A stretch of 64,000 nt of DNA from Malus domestica (GCF_042453785.1 NC_091669.1:30583001-30647000); one strand, 5' to 3'. Positions 23,476 to 36,578 are shown, counted from the stretch's first letter. Numbers and translations: made by a program. The notes: generated by a model from the sequence alone, not told the origin.

Positions 23476-24454
23476 TGTTGGAAAATTTAATAATAATATT
23501 ATTATATTAAATTTATTAATTGAATGGAAATTAGAAGTGGAGCCTTTTGGTAGAAAGATATGTCTACTCAAACGAAGAGTTGTAACTTTTGACTCTTCAT
23601 GAATAGTCACATGCTTTCCAAAGAGGTATCTCACATTCTATAAATAGGGAAGCCCCCTATAATCACAAAATAACTTTTCATTGTTTACATAATCATACAT
23701 AGAGTGCTCTAAATATTAAAGAGTCTCATTGAGTCCATATGAGAGAGTTTTCAACACAATCGTGGTTCATGGAGCCTTGTGATTTGGAGTGCCACTATTA
23801 CAAGGACGTGGTCGTTGTATCTAGGGAGACATGCGCCCAGTGGCGGATCCAGGAAATAATATTAGGGGGTCTGTAAGAATAGCGCACGCAGCGCACAAAT
23901 TTTTTTATACCAGAAATAGCATGCATATCTCCATTTCATCGAGTCTTGGTAGGCCTAAAGTCATTTGAAAATGCATATTACAGACGTGTTAATGTATGCA
24001 AGGGGCAGCACCCAAGGTATTCATGGACATTCATCAGGTTTTGGTAGGCTTGAAGTCGGTTGGAGGGCATGTATGAAGCCAACTCTAATCTTCAAAAGGG
24101 CAACACTCAAGGTATCCATAGACATTCACCGAAGTTCGGAGGGTCAGCACCTGAGGTATCTATGGATGTTCATCGAAGTTCGGGGGGTCAGCTGACCCCC
24201 CTTGCCCCTTAATGGATCCGCCAGTGCATGCGCCAATCAACCATGAGCACCGTAGTGGGGTGTAAACTTGTCTTAAGGATAAAGTGTCCAACACTTGCCT
24301 AGACCGTATTTTCTAGGTTTTTCTAATCCATTATATCATGTTCATTTAACATTAATTACTCATGTGCATGCATTACTTTGATATATAATTGCATGAATTA
24401 TTTCTAGATTTTCCATGTGATTTAATATGGCAATTAGACCCTATTTTTCTAACA
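23476..24454. mobile_element. Solo LTR (Copia-like) holding a hAT MITE
   Basis: Begins TGTTGGAAAATTTAAT, ends CTATTTTTCTAACA, and is flanked by a perfect 5-bp duplication AGAAT (23471-23475, 24455-24459). A TATAAATAGGG promoter motif lies near 23639. No internal domain or second LTR remains, so it is a solo LTR left by recombination. Without the nested MITE the LTR is about 580 bp. Copia is a guess from the terminal sequence. Confidence 0.75.
23838..24226. mobile_element. hAT MITE with CAGTGGCGGATCC ends
   Basis: Inverted termini CAGTGGCGGATCC and GGATCCGCCAGTG, with a perfect 8-bp target duplication CATGCGCC at 23830-23837 and 24227-24234. The interior has two diverged copies of a TTCATCGAAGTTCGG(A/G)GGGTCAG phrase. 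It lies inside the solo LTR and is therefore younger than it. Confidence 0.9.
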
Positions 24455-24459
24455 AGAAT

Positions 24460-26561
24460 TATATAGAGATAATAATAATAAAAGTAAATCTAACAATGTG
24501 GAGACGGCATTGATGTGCCGGAATGAATTAATCGATTAATAATCTGTCCTTTATTTGAATTTTTCTGAATACGTGCAACTTAAATTGTTGAATGGGAAAG
24601 CTTGTGACATCTTACCAAGTCCAATGTCAGATGACTAAAATGACATGCGACCTCTAATGATTCTCTAATTTTCTATTCTGTATTTGATCATTTGATTTTG
24701 TTGATTAGTGTATTTAGCCCATATTACTGTAAGAAAAGAACCGCTTGGATGTTTGTCTTTTGATTCTACATAAACTCTAAACAAAATATTAGTGTTGCTG
24801 AAGCTCAACTCTAGATTTTGGAAACATTCACATATCATCAGCATGCAGGTCAACTCCCAATGCCACACTAGTTTAATTGGTGGTTTGTGTTTGCAAACCG
24901 AGAAAAACTTGTGTAGGGGCAGCCGGTTCACGTATACTGCCCGACTGCAAATTAAAAAACTTTGTGTAGGGGGGGCATCAGACCGTGTGAGAGTCTCACG
25001 AAGCACACAATCACTGTATTTTGGTAAATCCCATCCGACCTCACTAGTCTCACCCCCTTAAGAGCCGTCCAATTGCGGCAGCCCTACTGAATATTTTCTC
25101 TTAAAATCCGGTCCAGATTGATTACATTACATGCATTTGTAAGTAGCCACTTGGATGACACAAAACTAGAGGGTAGGTTATATTTCTTGGAAAAGATTAG
25201 CACTGCTTCCTACTGTTTGAAGCTGCATCCACTTGTGTATTAGAAAAACAAAAGTGACACAAGGCCAGCTAACTCGCTAGTAGCGCCCTATCTGTTTTTT
25301 GATATATACATATACAATATGTTGTTTGGGGGAATCATCGACAAGCCATGCAAAACCCAAAACCCAATGCAAAATTAGTTTAACTTCTAGTTGTGAAGTT
25401 GTTGATTGGTCTATTCGATTAACCATTTAGAAAGACCAATGCTAGGTTACCAACTTTTACGCCTATATAACAAGCCAACGTATTTTTTTGATATTATCAT
25501 GCATATTCACAGTACAATAACGTAACATGTGGACCCATTTAGCACCCTAACAGGTTAAATCGTTCGACATGATTATCCGGGATGCAGTGAGTTTGAGAAG
25601 GAAGGTCCTAACCATTAGAGCAATCCACTGCTTGCGATACAAACAGATAGTTGCGTGCAAAAGTTCTTATATTCCGAACGAAAAGTTAGAGACAATGTCG
25701 TTAACCAACGTTGGAATGAAAGGGAATGAATGATTTTGCAAATCAAGTGACGCTCTCAATCCTATAATAATCACATGATTATCCATAATTAATTGACTTA
25801 TAAATTTATAATTCGATTCAAATAAATTCATATACGCTATGACGTCCCTGGAACTTGGATTGGAGATGTGGCACTTCATTTTCACCACGCAATGAGCTTA
25901 TCAGGTCTCACCAATATAATTTTTTTTTAAATTACATCATGCTTATCATAATCTAATTTAATTTAATTTATTCATTTTCCTTGTTCTAGAATCTAGAAGA
26001 GTAGCTTTCCTCTTATCTAAAACAAGAAAGGTGTCTCTTGTCCAACGAGATTGAGAGATATTGTACATGTTTTAATTACTCTCCACCAAATCCAAAAACT
26101 AAAATTTAAACATTTGTTGAAATTAACTTTTCAAAATAAAACATAAAACAAAAAGCCACAAGGATGGACTCCCAAAATGGGAAATAGGAGGGGCCGGTAA
26201 CGGGACGGGCCGATGGCTACATTCGTTGTGGTTTTTCCTCTCTTTGTTTACACAACCGACGCTTTATTTATTTTTTTGAAGAGTACTAGTTGGCGGCAAA
26301 ATTTTAAAATAATAAGTTCTTAAATTGATTAAAAGCTATAAATTTCATCCTTCCTATAAGATTCGGAGCTATTATTTTCAATTTTTCATCAACTTAAGTC
26401 ATGTTACTTGCATGTAATACATTTTAGAGGCAGATTGACAGTTTTAATGAATGTAAAAACTTAATTTTAACTCAAGTATTAATTCAATAAGCAAATCAGC
26501 AGTTTACGCAAGATTGTCACAATCATGAGTTTGAGAGTTTCTCGACAAAATAGAAACAGAA
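24460..26561. other. Gene-free stretch
   Basis: AT-rich DNA with no supported gene. 24915-25090 is GC-richer, with GTAGGGGCAGCCG-like ends that may be a decayed MITE. Otherwise nothing recognisable. Confidence 0.5.
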
Positions 26562-27691
26562 TGTTACATTCCAGACCAGCTTCGTCGTAGAACGATATTG
26601 TCTTATTTGGGCCCCGACCACACCCTCACGATTTTGTTTATGGAAACTCATACAAGAACTTCCTAGTGGGTCACCCATCCTGGGCCCAAACTCGTTTAAC
26701 TTTGGAGTTCCTATAGAATCTGAAGCCAGTGAGTTCCCAAAATGCCTTGTGCTATAGGGAGGGGAGCATGTACATATAAGACACATCACCCCCTCTTCGT
26801 TGGTCGATGTGGGATTTTACAATCCACCCCTTTTAGAGGTCCGACGTCCTTGCCAACACATCCATATCAAACACGATATTGTCTGCTATGGGCTTACCAT
26901 TTCTGCACGGTTTTGTTTATGGAAACTCATATGAGAACTTCCCAGTGGGTCACCCATCCTAGGATTGCTCTCACCCGAACTCGCTTAACTTTCAAGTTCC
27001 GATTGAATCCAAAGTTAGTGAGTTCCCAAAATTCCTTGTGCTTTAAGGAGGGGAGCATGTACATATAAGGCACATCACCCCCTCTCCGTTGGTTGATATG
27101 TGATCTTACAATCCACCCCACTTAAGGGGAACCCGGCGTCCTTGCCGACACATTTGTACCGAACGGCAGAGTGGCTTCGCCGTAGCAATTGTAAGATCCA
27201 ACATCGACCAACGGAGAGGGGGTGATCTGCCTTATATGTACATGCTCCCCTCCTTATAGCACGAAGCCTTTTGGGAACTCACTGGCTTCGGATTCCATCG
27301 AAACTCCGAAGTTAAACGAGTTCGGGCAAGAGCAATCCTAGGATGGGTAAGCCACTGGGAAGTTCTCGTCTGATTTCCCAGAAACAAAACCGTGCGGGAA
27401 TGGTAAGCCTAGAGTGGACAATATCGTGCTACCGCGGAGCCGGAACCGAGATGTGACAGAATGGTGGTGGGCCCCGGCCACACCCTCACAGTTTTGTTTC
27501 GGGGAACTCATACGAGAACTTCCCAGGAGGTCATCCATCCTGGCAATGCTCTCACCTGAACTTGCTTAACTTCGGAGTTCCAATGGAATCCGAAGCCAGT
27601 GAGTCCCCAAAAGGCCTCGTGCTATTGGAAAAGAAGCATGTACATATAAAGCACATCACTCCCTCTCCATTGGTTGATGTGGGATGTTACA
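26562..27691. mobile_element. Cluster of 5S-bearing Cassandra TRIM LTRs in mixed orientation
   Basis: Four LTR copies, whole or partial, abut each other: minus (26562-26821), minus (about 26870-27107), plus (27190-27458) and minus (about 27466-27691). Each holds a 5S-rRNA-like core readable as AACTCCGAAGTTAA and GATGGGTGACCCACTGGGAAG in its own orientation, as in plant 5S. The LTRs start TGTAA and end TGTGACA or similar. Polypurine-type internal remnants remain at 26822-26860 and 27108-27150. The Cassandra family is non-coding and carries 5S promoters in its LTRs. The set is rearranged and incomplete. Divergence among copies suggests an age of millions of years. Confidence 0.85.
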
Positions 27692-28290
27692 CAGAAAGTT
27701 TGGAAAATTTTGATTGAAGGTAGTATAAACTTTCTCTCTCTCTCTCTCATATATGACCATTCCCCCCCCCCCCCCCCAACAAAAAAAAATTTAGATAAAA
27801 CCTACCTAAGATTACTTTTTCATTATAACTGGGTGCTTTTATGAATATAATTTTAGTCCCTAAATTAAAAACTCATTATTACATCATATTAAATACCCCA
27901 ACCATTTTTATTATTTTCAAATTTTCTTTCTAGAATTCTAAATTTAATCACCAATTAGGCCCTAAAATATGAATTTTTATTTCCACAAATCAAATTTAGC
28001 AATTTAAAATGGAAGATTTTTTAAAACATTTTGCTAACGAGAATTAACCTGTATATAAAGATTTGTACAGACAATCATAAAACCAAACAAATGAACTATA
28101 TGAGAGACACAATAAACAATTTACACTATAAAGGTACCTGAATTTATGTAGGTACACATTTATACATAGGTTCATATGTATAGGCACACAAAATGTATAT
28201 ATAGGTGCATATATCGGTGCATGAATATATAGGTACACAAATTATACATATATATATATATATATATATGTGCATATAAACACATACATA
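27692..28290. repeat. Low-complexity stretch
   Basis: Holds (TC)n at 27733-27749, a poly-C run at 27764-27778 followed by poly-A, repeated 'ATATAGGTACACA' phrases at 28130-28250, and (TA)n at 28247-28268. No gene. Confidence 0.7.
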
Positions 28291-28776
28291 TCGTCCAGGG
28301 GAGTGATCTTAAATGTATATTCCCATCCCTACCTAGCACGAGGCCTTCTAAGAACTCACTGGCTTCGGGTTCCGTAGGAACTCCGAAGTTAAGCGAGATT
28401 GCAGCAAGAGCATTCCTAGGATGGGTGACCCATTGGGAAGTTACTCGTGAGTTCTCGGAAACAAAACCGTGAAGGCGTGGTTGGGACCCAAAGCGGACAA
28501 TATTGTGCTACGGTGGAGTCGAGCCCGGGATGTGGTGGGAGCCCGGGCCAAGATGAGGCATTTTGGGAGCTCACTGGCTTCGGGTTCCATGGGAACTCCG
28601 AAGTTAAGCGAGTTTGCGCGAGAGCTATCCCATGATGGGTGACTCACTGGGAAGTTCTCGTGTGAGTTCCTAAAAACAAAACCGTGAGGGCATGGTCGGG
28701 TCCCAAGTCGGACAATATCGTGCTACGGTGGTGGAATAGGCCCGGGAAGTGGTCTGCCCCGGGCCGGGATGTGACA
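28291..28776 (+). mobile_element. Two Cassandra TRIM LTRs in direct tandem
   Basis: Two 5S-like cores, each with AACTCCGAAGTTAAGCGAG and GATGGGTGAC, follow one another in the plus orientation without the internal domain. The second ends CGGGATGTGACA at 28776. This is a partial, recombined Cassandra. Confidence 0.85.
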
Positions 28777-31600
28777 CATATGTATTGTTACCACTTCAGA
28801 AATTTTTTTACGAGTGTTGAATACACATTAAGTAAAAATCTTCTATTTATAAAACTCAAAATAAAACAAAACAAAAGTTAATAAATGATCAAAAACAGTA
28901 TTTAATATTACACCCAACTTTAGTGAAAAATTAATCTTATTTAGGGATTATAATCTAGTTTCCTAAAAAAAATGGGAGTTTGTTGCGTTTAATAATGGAT
29001 TATGGCAGAAAGGGTTCTAGAAGCAATATTAACTAATAACTACCGGCCGGTGATGAGTACATTAGTTTATTCCTTTACATAATTATATAAATAATCAGCA
29101 CGTTAAAGAATAATAAAACAATTCCTCAGAGTCAGCCTCAGAGTGCAAGGGAGAGGGAGGAGGAGAGGATACTCAGACCCAGCTCAGTCGGCGACATAAT
29201 TTGGGGCGGGAGTGGTGGGCCACTGGCACTGCCACCTCCTCTCCCTCGTCCCTACCTTGTGTAAATCCCTATATAGTATAGGTACAGAGAATATGTCCCC
29301 ATTCTCATACATGATCGAGTTGCTTGAAATCAACTTACGAGTTATGATTAACATGTTAATTAAGTATTAACACTCACAGGGCCCCTAACTATATATAGAA
29401 AACTTAAACAAGGACTCTCCTATCCCTGCATGCTAAAGACACTCTTTCAAAATGAGACTCTTTATGAATTTAATTCTTCTATCACAGTCTAACATTACTT
29501 CACGTGCTAATGGTGCAAAAAAAACGTAAAGTGACAAATAATTCATAAAAAATCTTACTTTTCAAAGAAGTTCTTTAGCATTTCTCTCCTGTGTATGGAG
29601 TCAGTGAATCATGTGAGAATCAGTTTATCAAATAATTTGATATTTAAATGACAATGTTATGTGTTGCATGTTATGGCTGCAGTAATCCGGAATTATTGCT
29701 TCCAATTGTCGTTTCGTCTGTCCTTGGAGATATAAATCTTATATTACTATTTACATTATGCATTGAATACAAAATTAATAACCATATATCTAGATATCCT
29801 ATCTTTTTCATAGAATTGCGGTCTGGTATTTTTTTTCTTTACTCATATGTAAAAAGTCTTACGTACAACTTGCATGAAAGTTAACGTATTATATTTATGT
29901 TGAGTTTGAACCTAATTAAGGAGAAACAACATGTAAATTTTTCAGCGTAGCATTTTATAAAACAATCGGTGAGTTTGAACCTAATTAAGGAGAAACAACA
30001 TGTAAATTTTTCAGTGTAGCATTTTATAAAACAATCGGTGGGCTATAGTATCCTATAGAGTGTTATTGCACAGTTATCAACAAATGTCGATAACTTTTGA
30101 GCGATTATGTCGACATCTCTCTGAAAAGGTATGTCAACAACAGCTTACAGATAGGGGCTGCCGGGTCTCAATCAGGAATTTTGTAAAACAACTTATATGC
30201 ACAACTTGGTTACGCTTACGAAGAAGATAACATTAAAAAAAGATAGAATAATAATAATAATAAGGTACGCTTATGAACAAGGCAAATGAAGGAGACATAA
30301 GAAAGAAATGATCTGCAGTGCAGTTTAATAAAACTTTCATGCATGAATGATGGTCTTGGAAACACGACGAGTTTGCATTGCAACCGCAACAAATTATGGG
30401 ATAATCCGGTTAATTAAGGGAAACTTATAAATAAATGGAATTTCATTCCTCTGGTTTATGCATATTTTAATTAGCTTGAACAATGGCTAGAGTTGCTACT
30501 TTTGCAAGTCAAACAAGTCAAATCAAGTTGCTCGTGCTAATGCTCTAACAAAACAACGAATATGAATTAAAGTGTCTCACGATATTTTGAACTCAACTCG
30601 CATACTACTTTAGCAATGAGTACGTTGAATATAAATCTCACATTGATAAGAGGATGAACTTTGTATGTGCATATAAATAGTTAGGCTACTTTCTATATTG
30701 TCATTTGGTTTTATGGTGTAATCTTAACTTTCTTTATGATATTAGAGTGTGTTGTCATGCATGTGAAGTCCAACAACAATACGTACTTCATATCACCCAA
30801 GTTGACGACCATACGTACTTCATGCCACCCGAGTTGTGTTATCCATATATGAGGCTTGAAAATTTACCACAAATGAGGGAACGTATTAAGAATGAATCTC
30901 ACATTAATAAGAGGATGAACCTTATATGTGCTTTATAAGTATTTGGATTGCTCCCTATATTACCAATTAGTTTTATGATAAAACATCAACCTTTTTCACA
31001 ATATGCCAACTATTAGAACATACAACAAGCTTAGTTGGCAATGAGTTGATATTAAGGTGTCAAAACTTTTCTGTCAATGTGAGCTCTTGAATAAGATGAG
31101 CATGTCATTCCTAAAATATTTTTCATTCGGCAATGCCGGATCACTAATGCCGACTCCGTCCATTCGGCACTGCCGGATTCGGAATAATAACCCCGAGTTC
31201 AGTTAAACAAAACTTACCCGCAATTTTGTTTAGGATGATTTTGGAATGGATGTAGTTGTCGTTGGTGTTGGTACTGTTGTCAAACAGGTGGGCCCTCGTC
31301 AATGCTTTTTGGACCACCACCAGTGTCATTTCCACATGCCTTCTTCTAGACTTTCAACCCCAACATGCAAAAAGCAATAAATGAGGAGACATTTTTATTT
31401 CTGTCTTCTAGAAGGTATTTAGGATTCTCAGTTGATCACGTGACACTGACCTCCACTTCTGGAATTGAGGAACCAAAATTTGTTTCCGATTGGTTCAAAT
31501 TAAAGTGCTGAGGCACACTTGTCCAATAAATGGTCTGCTTGATCATTAACTTTTGAGTGGTCCCATATTCTAGAAAGTCTATTTTATTAAAGCAATTTTT
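28777..31600. other. Gene-free stretch with short local duplications
   Basis: AT-rich apart from a GC-rich patch at 29130-29270. 30608-30745 and 30893-31015 share 'CTCACATT(G/A)ATAAGAGGATGAAC' and following blocks, like repeated LTR 3' ends of an old retroelement. 31125-31200 repeats CATTCGGCA(C/A)TGCCGGAT. No gene supported. Confidence 0.5.
29902..30039 (+). repeat. 69-bp tandem duplication
   Basis: 29902-29970 and 29971-30039 are near identical (one difference seen), starting GAGTTTGAACCTAATTAAGG. A recent replication slip. Confidence 0.9.
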
Positions 31601-32433
31601 CAAATTTGTTTCTTAGTCCCTTTTACTTGGTTAATGTTTATTTCTACTCCAATTTTTTCTTTTCTACTTCGACACCCTTCACCGAATTGAACTTGGATCG
31701 AGAACACCTTTGGTGACAACTTGGCTAATTGAGAACGACTTCTAGCACATCACCATTAACATTTACGTGATCAACATCCTCACAACCTTAATCTTGGAAA
31801 GCTTGTTCGGTGCTTCCATGGTGGTCTAATGACTCAAAGAATGGCGAGGTCTGCCTTAAGATATAGAGGTATAACCGAGTTGCGTCTATTGTTGGTTGAA
31901 AACTATTTCCAAACCCCTTTGAGGCATTGATCAAGCCTTGTGCCTTTGAGAATTTATGAAAGGGATCTCTCTTCGGAGTAGATCCTACTATAAGAAAAAA
32001 AAAATTCTATTGTGCAAAAAGGTATTTAGACAACTTCTTTAATTAATTAATTATTAAACTCATACCAGCACGTAACAAATTTTTTTATAGAATTGTATCG
32101 GAAAAATCATATTGATTTACAACACTTATTTTCAAGGACTACATTCATTGATTTTCAATTTTAGGGACCATCTTGATGTTGTAGGTCAATTTTAGGGAAC
32201 ATCTTGATGGTGTGAGTCAATTTTAGAGACCATTTGTGATAAAAACCTGTAAATCTTGTGGGATCTCTTTATGTGCTACATTAGCACTTAATGGAATTTT
32301 TAACAGAATTATGATGAAAAGACCACACTGATTTGCGACACCTATTTTCAAGAATTACATTGATTGATTTTCAATTTCAAGAATCATCTTAATGATGAAG
32401 ATAAATTTCAGGAACCATTTGTGATAAAAACCC
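31600..32433. mobile_element. Second Mutator-like MITE, inverted and incomplete
   Basis: It shares core and arm sequence with 2466-3745 in reverse order: CACCCTTCACCGAATTGAACTTGGAT, trimmed here as CCGAATTGAACTTGGAT, then the AACATCCTCACAACCTTAA block, then the arm ending GTGATAAAAACCC. The right arm again has tandem units. The left terminus is missing or unrecognisable, so no target duplication can be shown; the start given is approximate. Confidence 0.7.
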
Positions 32434-32643
32434 TTACTTCAATTGAATTAAAAATAAAAGACTATTACTATAATTTATTTCATTTGTGATACAAATCGAA
32501 AAGAGTCAATTATGGATCTTTAATTACCATATGACCACTTTGCTAAACATTGGTGTCGACGCGGTAAGTGACTAGTTGCACACATGGTCGTATAAGTCCC
32601 ATCCTACACTATAGCATGGGACCCACTTCCACTCAAATGGACA

Positions 32644-32842
32644 GGAAGAGGATCTTCTCCTGAGCTCAGGATGAAGATCCTTCTTACCACGGAATCCTGA
32701 CCGTTTAAATTTAATCTAACGGTTCCAAACAGGAAGTTCTTTAAAAATTATAATAATTACAACCGTTGAATTAAATGTGAACGATCCGGATTTCGTGATC
32801 AGGAGGATCCTCATCCTGAGCTTAGGAGAGGATCCTCTTCCC
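32644..32842. mobile_element. Hairpin MITE with GGAAGAGGATC ends
   Basis: The outer 37 bp at each end are inverted copies with about four mismatches, centred on CTCAGGATGA. Inner arms (AACGGTT and complement) also pair. Short, AT-rich loop; non-coding. Confidence 0.7.
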
Positions 32843-35355
32843 AAATGGAGTGCTTCTTTCTTGGTGATTTCTAAATCATCTAGAAGGACCAATCACCCGC
32901 CCTTGCATTTTATATTGACTTAATTCCTCCATCTTCACGGATTCCTGTTACTTGTCGATTCCACCTGTCCTTGTATTGGTCTCCAATGTCGGTTGTACTC
33001 TGCTGCTACGTGTGGCGGTGCTTATCCTGCGCAGTGGCTCCCAAGCCACCCCATCTGCCACGTGACCACGTCCACGTCCACACCCTTTTTTTTCTTTTTT
33101 GTTCCTTCCAAATCATGCAACAAAAAGAGTCAAAACCAAAGTAGGAAAAAGCGCTAGATGTTAGTCAGACGACGGAAAATCATGTAGCCTCTAGATGTTT
33201 AGACGGATTTAGGTGGAGGTTTAGGGGTTTATTTTTTTAATTTTAATTAAATTTATTATACGGCACATGAATAAATGTCTACTAAAAAAATACATAATGG
33301 TATTGAGCTATATAAATTATAAAATAGAATGATAAATAGATTATAAAGTATTAAAAAATATTGAAATTTTGAAGAACAAACATATAATGAATGTTCATCC
33401 AAATATTCAACAAATTTCTTACATTTTATTGGAAAAATAGACAAAATGAAAGTTTTTTTTTTAAACAAACGATAGGAGAGTGTGTTTACCACTAGATCGT
33501 AATACTAAACGGCAAATATTATTTATTTTTTGTCTAAATAAAAATTACAAACTAGGTGGACGTTTAAGCAATTTTGGACTTGTGTTAATTTTCAAACGCT
33601 TAGAATCAACCGGACGATAGCTTGGCTAGGCGAAATTTTTTAAAATAGTGGTCTCAAAACCCTTATCAGACATAAAAAGGAGAAGAAAAAAAAACAGAGG
33701 ACAGAATCAGATAAATAAATAAAAGATAAGGGTGAGTGGGAATCCCGATTTTCGAGTAGCAGTTACGTTAACGGTTAGCAGCCCCCCTGGTTGGTCTGTG
33801 GCTGTGATCTAGCCTCGAGATTTGATCTACGGTCTAGGTTTGGTCATTAGGAATAACAGAGTCTCAATTTTTTTTTTTTTTTTTTCTGGCAAAAGAAGTT
33901 TGTCTCTATTACCTACACCATGCACATGGCCATACACACTGAATAATTAGGGTTATGAAGAAGCATATTATCAGCTGGATATTAATATTCATCTTCAAAT
34001 TCCATGACTTTAATTTTCTATTTGATTGCAAAGTCCATGCGTTTTTTCATGTAACTCAAATGGCAGAAGACGCATAGTTAACAACTAAATAAAGATTTAC
34101 AAACTTAAGCTCCAGAGTCTAGTTTGATCCCATAAACAATGAGTTACATCTCACTTATATGTGTTTTATTAATTTCAACAACAATGATATGATCCTATAA
34201 GTGAAGCGTACCAAAAGAAAGAGAACATAAAGCAAGTTTGCAGTATATTTAAGGAGAAAAATGATTAGAAAGCAAATCACAACTTAAAAAAAAAAAGTAG
34301 TATAAAGTATCCAAAAATTTAAAAATGAGAAAAAATAAAAAAGAAGCATCAAAAAATAACTACCGGAAATAATGAGGTACATTATTATTTGTCGACCCAC
34401 ATTGTTTCTTAGATACAAAATATGCTACAATAATGAGAAAATACGTCCAGAGATGAAAAAAATTTGAGAGTAAAACTAACACAACGTAAATAAAGTGAAG
34501 ATTATTCAACAATAATTTAATACAAAAACAAACAAATTGGAATTCACTAAAAAGTATGTGAAAACCTCAAAGTTTAGCTAAAGGGTTAGAAATCAAATAT
34601 AACCTATTCCTTCTATACCATCGTCAAACATTCTACGCACATATTTCAAATAGAAGTGGATCATACACATATCTGTATAAAAGTGAGTCCCACCTCTGTT
34701 GAGCAATGTATTAAGATTTAGATCGTCTCCATGCTATATGCACAGTATAACATTGTAAAACGAGTCACGTCACAATGTTTAACGTACGTACGTATGTGGA
34801 AACCATGTTAGTCTTTCTTTTGGTGAATAGATTCCAAGCTCTAATCTTGATAGGGTGATGTGAAATTATTTAGTTGATTAACGTTTACGATTTTTTTTTT
34901 AATGGTTTTGATATAAGAGAAACAACGGTATAAAAGGCATTGTCTTCCTTCCCCAGCCTGATGATTATACACTTAGCACTAGTACTTGGTCATCAACTAC
35001 TAAAAAAACCCATGCAAAGTAGTCAACTGCGTATAGTTTGCAAATTGTTCAAATTGTTTTCTCTTCTAACTGCGAAAAACCATATCACTTGGCGTCCTAT
35101 TTGATGCAACTGTGCATTCAACATGCAAGCAATACAATTATTTGACTTTATTTCTAAATTTATTTTGTATAGAGGAAAAAAGCATCGTCCGAAATTCCCA
35201 GTTGTGCTTTATATCTGTTTCGTGGTTTATTCTTTGCGATTCATGCAAAATAATTCATCAACATGTTTGGTTGTACTGTGTATTTAGACTGGTATTTACA
35301 AAGTCCATAGACATGGAAACGGAAGCTGTTCAATTGGAAGCACTTTAATAATCCT
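32843..35355. other. Gene-free stretch
   Basis: 33000-33090 is GC-rich with several ACGTG cores (TACGTGTGG, CCACGTGACC, CCACGTCC), like a G-box cluster but without a following gene. 33450-33525 looks like the two ends of a decayed SINE brought together. A poly-T run lies at 33870-33886. The rest is plain AT-rich DNA. Confidence 0.5.
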
Positions 35356-35360
35356 AGATA

Positions 35361-35564
35361 TGGTTTGGTATTGGGGTTTTTTTTTATAAAAAGTGGGTAT
35401 AAAAAAAGTGAGCTCAACAAAGTGTTTGGTAAAGACTTAAAAACAACTTATTTTCATAGTTTTTGGTGAAAAAAAAATTGAAAACGTGAAGTAGCGAAAA
35501 TAAGTTTATTTTTACAACACAGCAGAAACAGTTATTTTTTTCAAATCAAAACAATACCAAACCA
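35361..35564. mobile_element. MITE with TGGTTTGGTATTG ends
   Basis: Perfect 13-bp inverted ends TGGTTTGGTATTG / CAATACCAAACCA, 204 bp apart, with inner AAAGTG / poly-A arms. Target duplication not evident. Confidence 0.6.
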
Positions 35565-35721
35565 GTCATTTTTTTCCCGACCCTACAGGTTGGGCTTGGT
35601 CCTTACCCCTTGGGGATTGATGGGTTGTTTATTTATTTATTTGTTTTGTCCTAAGAGGTGAATGATGATAAAACACTGCAAAAGTATCCGAGCAACTCCT
35701 TTGTACACGTACGTATTATTT

Positions 35722-35875
35722 TAGAGAATTTTAAAGAAAAATCTGCGGTACTGTTTATTTTAACAAAAATTATATTTTTATACTAAAAAGTTAATCTTGA
35801 TACTATTCACCTTACTTTTTATTTTGTTCTTAACGTTAAAATTTAAAGTTTTTAAACCATTTTCATTAGTTTTTC
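35722..35875 (+). repeat. Dispersed repeat, copy 1
   Basis: The block with ACTGTTTATTTTAACAAAAA, TTTTTATACTAAAAAGT, ATACTATTCACCTTAC and TTTTCATTAGTTTT recurs in the same order at 46370-46512. It is probably a MITE of rosaceous plants; termini not resolved. Confidence 0.7.
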
Positions 35876-36578
35876 TATTATTTTATATGTAATAATTTTT
35901 CCTTGCTTCTAGATGATCGGTGCTAAAGAAGTCAAGTTCCATTTAATTAATATTATATCGGTGTACTATAGTTTATTCATACAAATATTAAACTGTTTAC
36001 CAACTAAAAAGTAAAAAGCTTACGAAATTGAATCCTTGTGAATTAAGAATAATTAGTACTGAAACAAATCAAAACTTGAACTTAGTAATATAGTCCATGA
36101 GTGGTACCGGCGGAAAGAAAAATTAACATGGTCACATAGATCTTCAAATTTGCATTTGACATTTTTCTTTTAACATCTTCATTGCCCAAAAATATGCCTT
36201 TCCTATAATTTTAATGTGCTTAATTGAATTAACGTTTGGATTTAAGTCTCAGACGATCATTAAGACCAAAAGATGTCATTTCCCAATCATTTATAAGGGC
36301 TGAAGTTCACATGTGACATTTCTTGTTGACCTAAACCTAATTAATAAATAAAAACTCATTGACCTTGTCTAAAACCAAAATTAATTAACTCTTGATATAT
36401 TCCTAGGTAGTAAAGATTATATTGATCTAGTTTGTTAAAAAAAAAAAAAGAGGAAGTTTATATTGATCTTAAACTAAATTATTTTCCCCCTCAAAACAAT
36501 GAATATCTCAAACAACGATCCGAACACCAATAGGTCTGAATGCTCTTGTAATTGTCCAAATGAAGATGTTTTTATTAA

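Noticed and set aside
28044-28238. 64-codon frame with repeated Tyr-Ile-His-Ala-Pro-Ile phrases
   Set aside because: Generated by the ATATAGGTACACA low-complexity repeat.
26562-28776. Genuine 5S rRNA genes
   Set aside because: The 5S-like cores lie inside LTRs with TGTAA and TGACA borders and conserved non-5S flanks, and they deviate from plant 5S at many positions; they are Cassandra parts.
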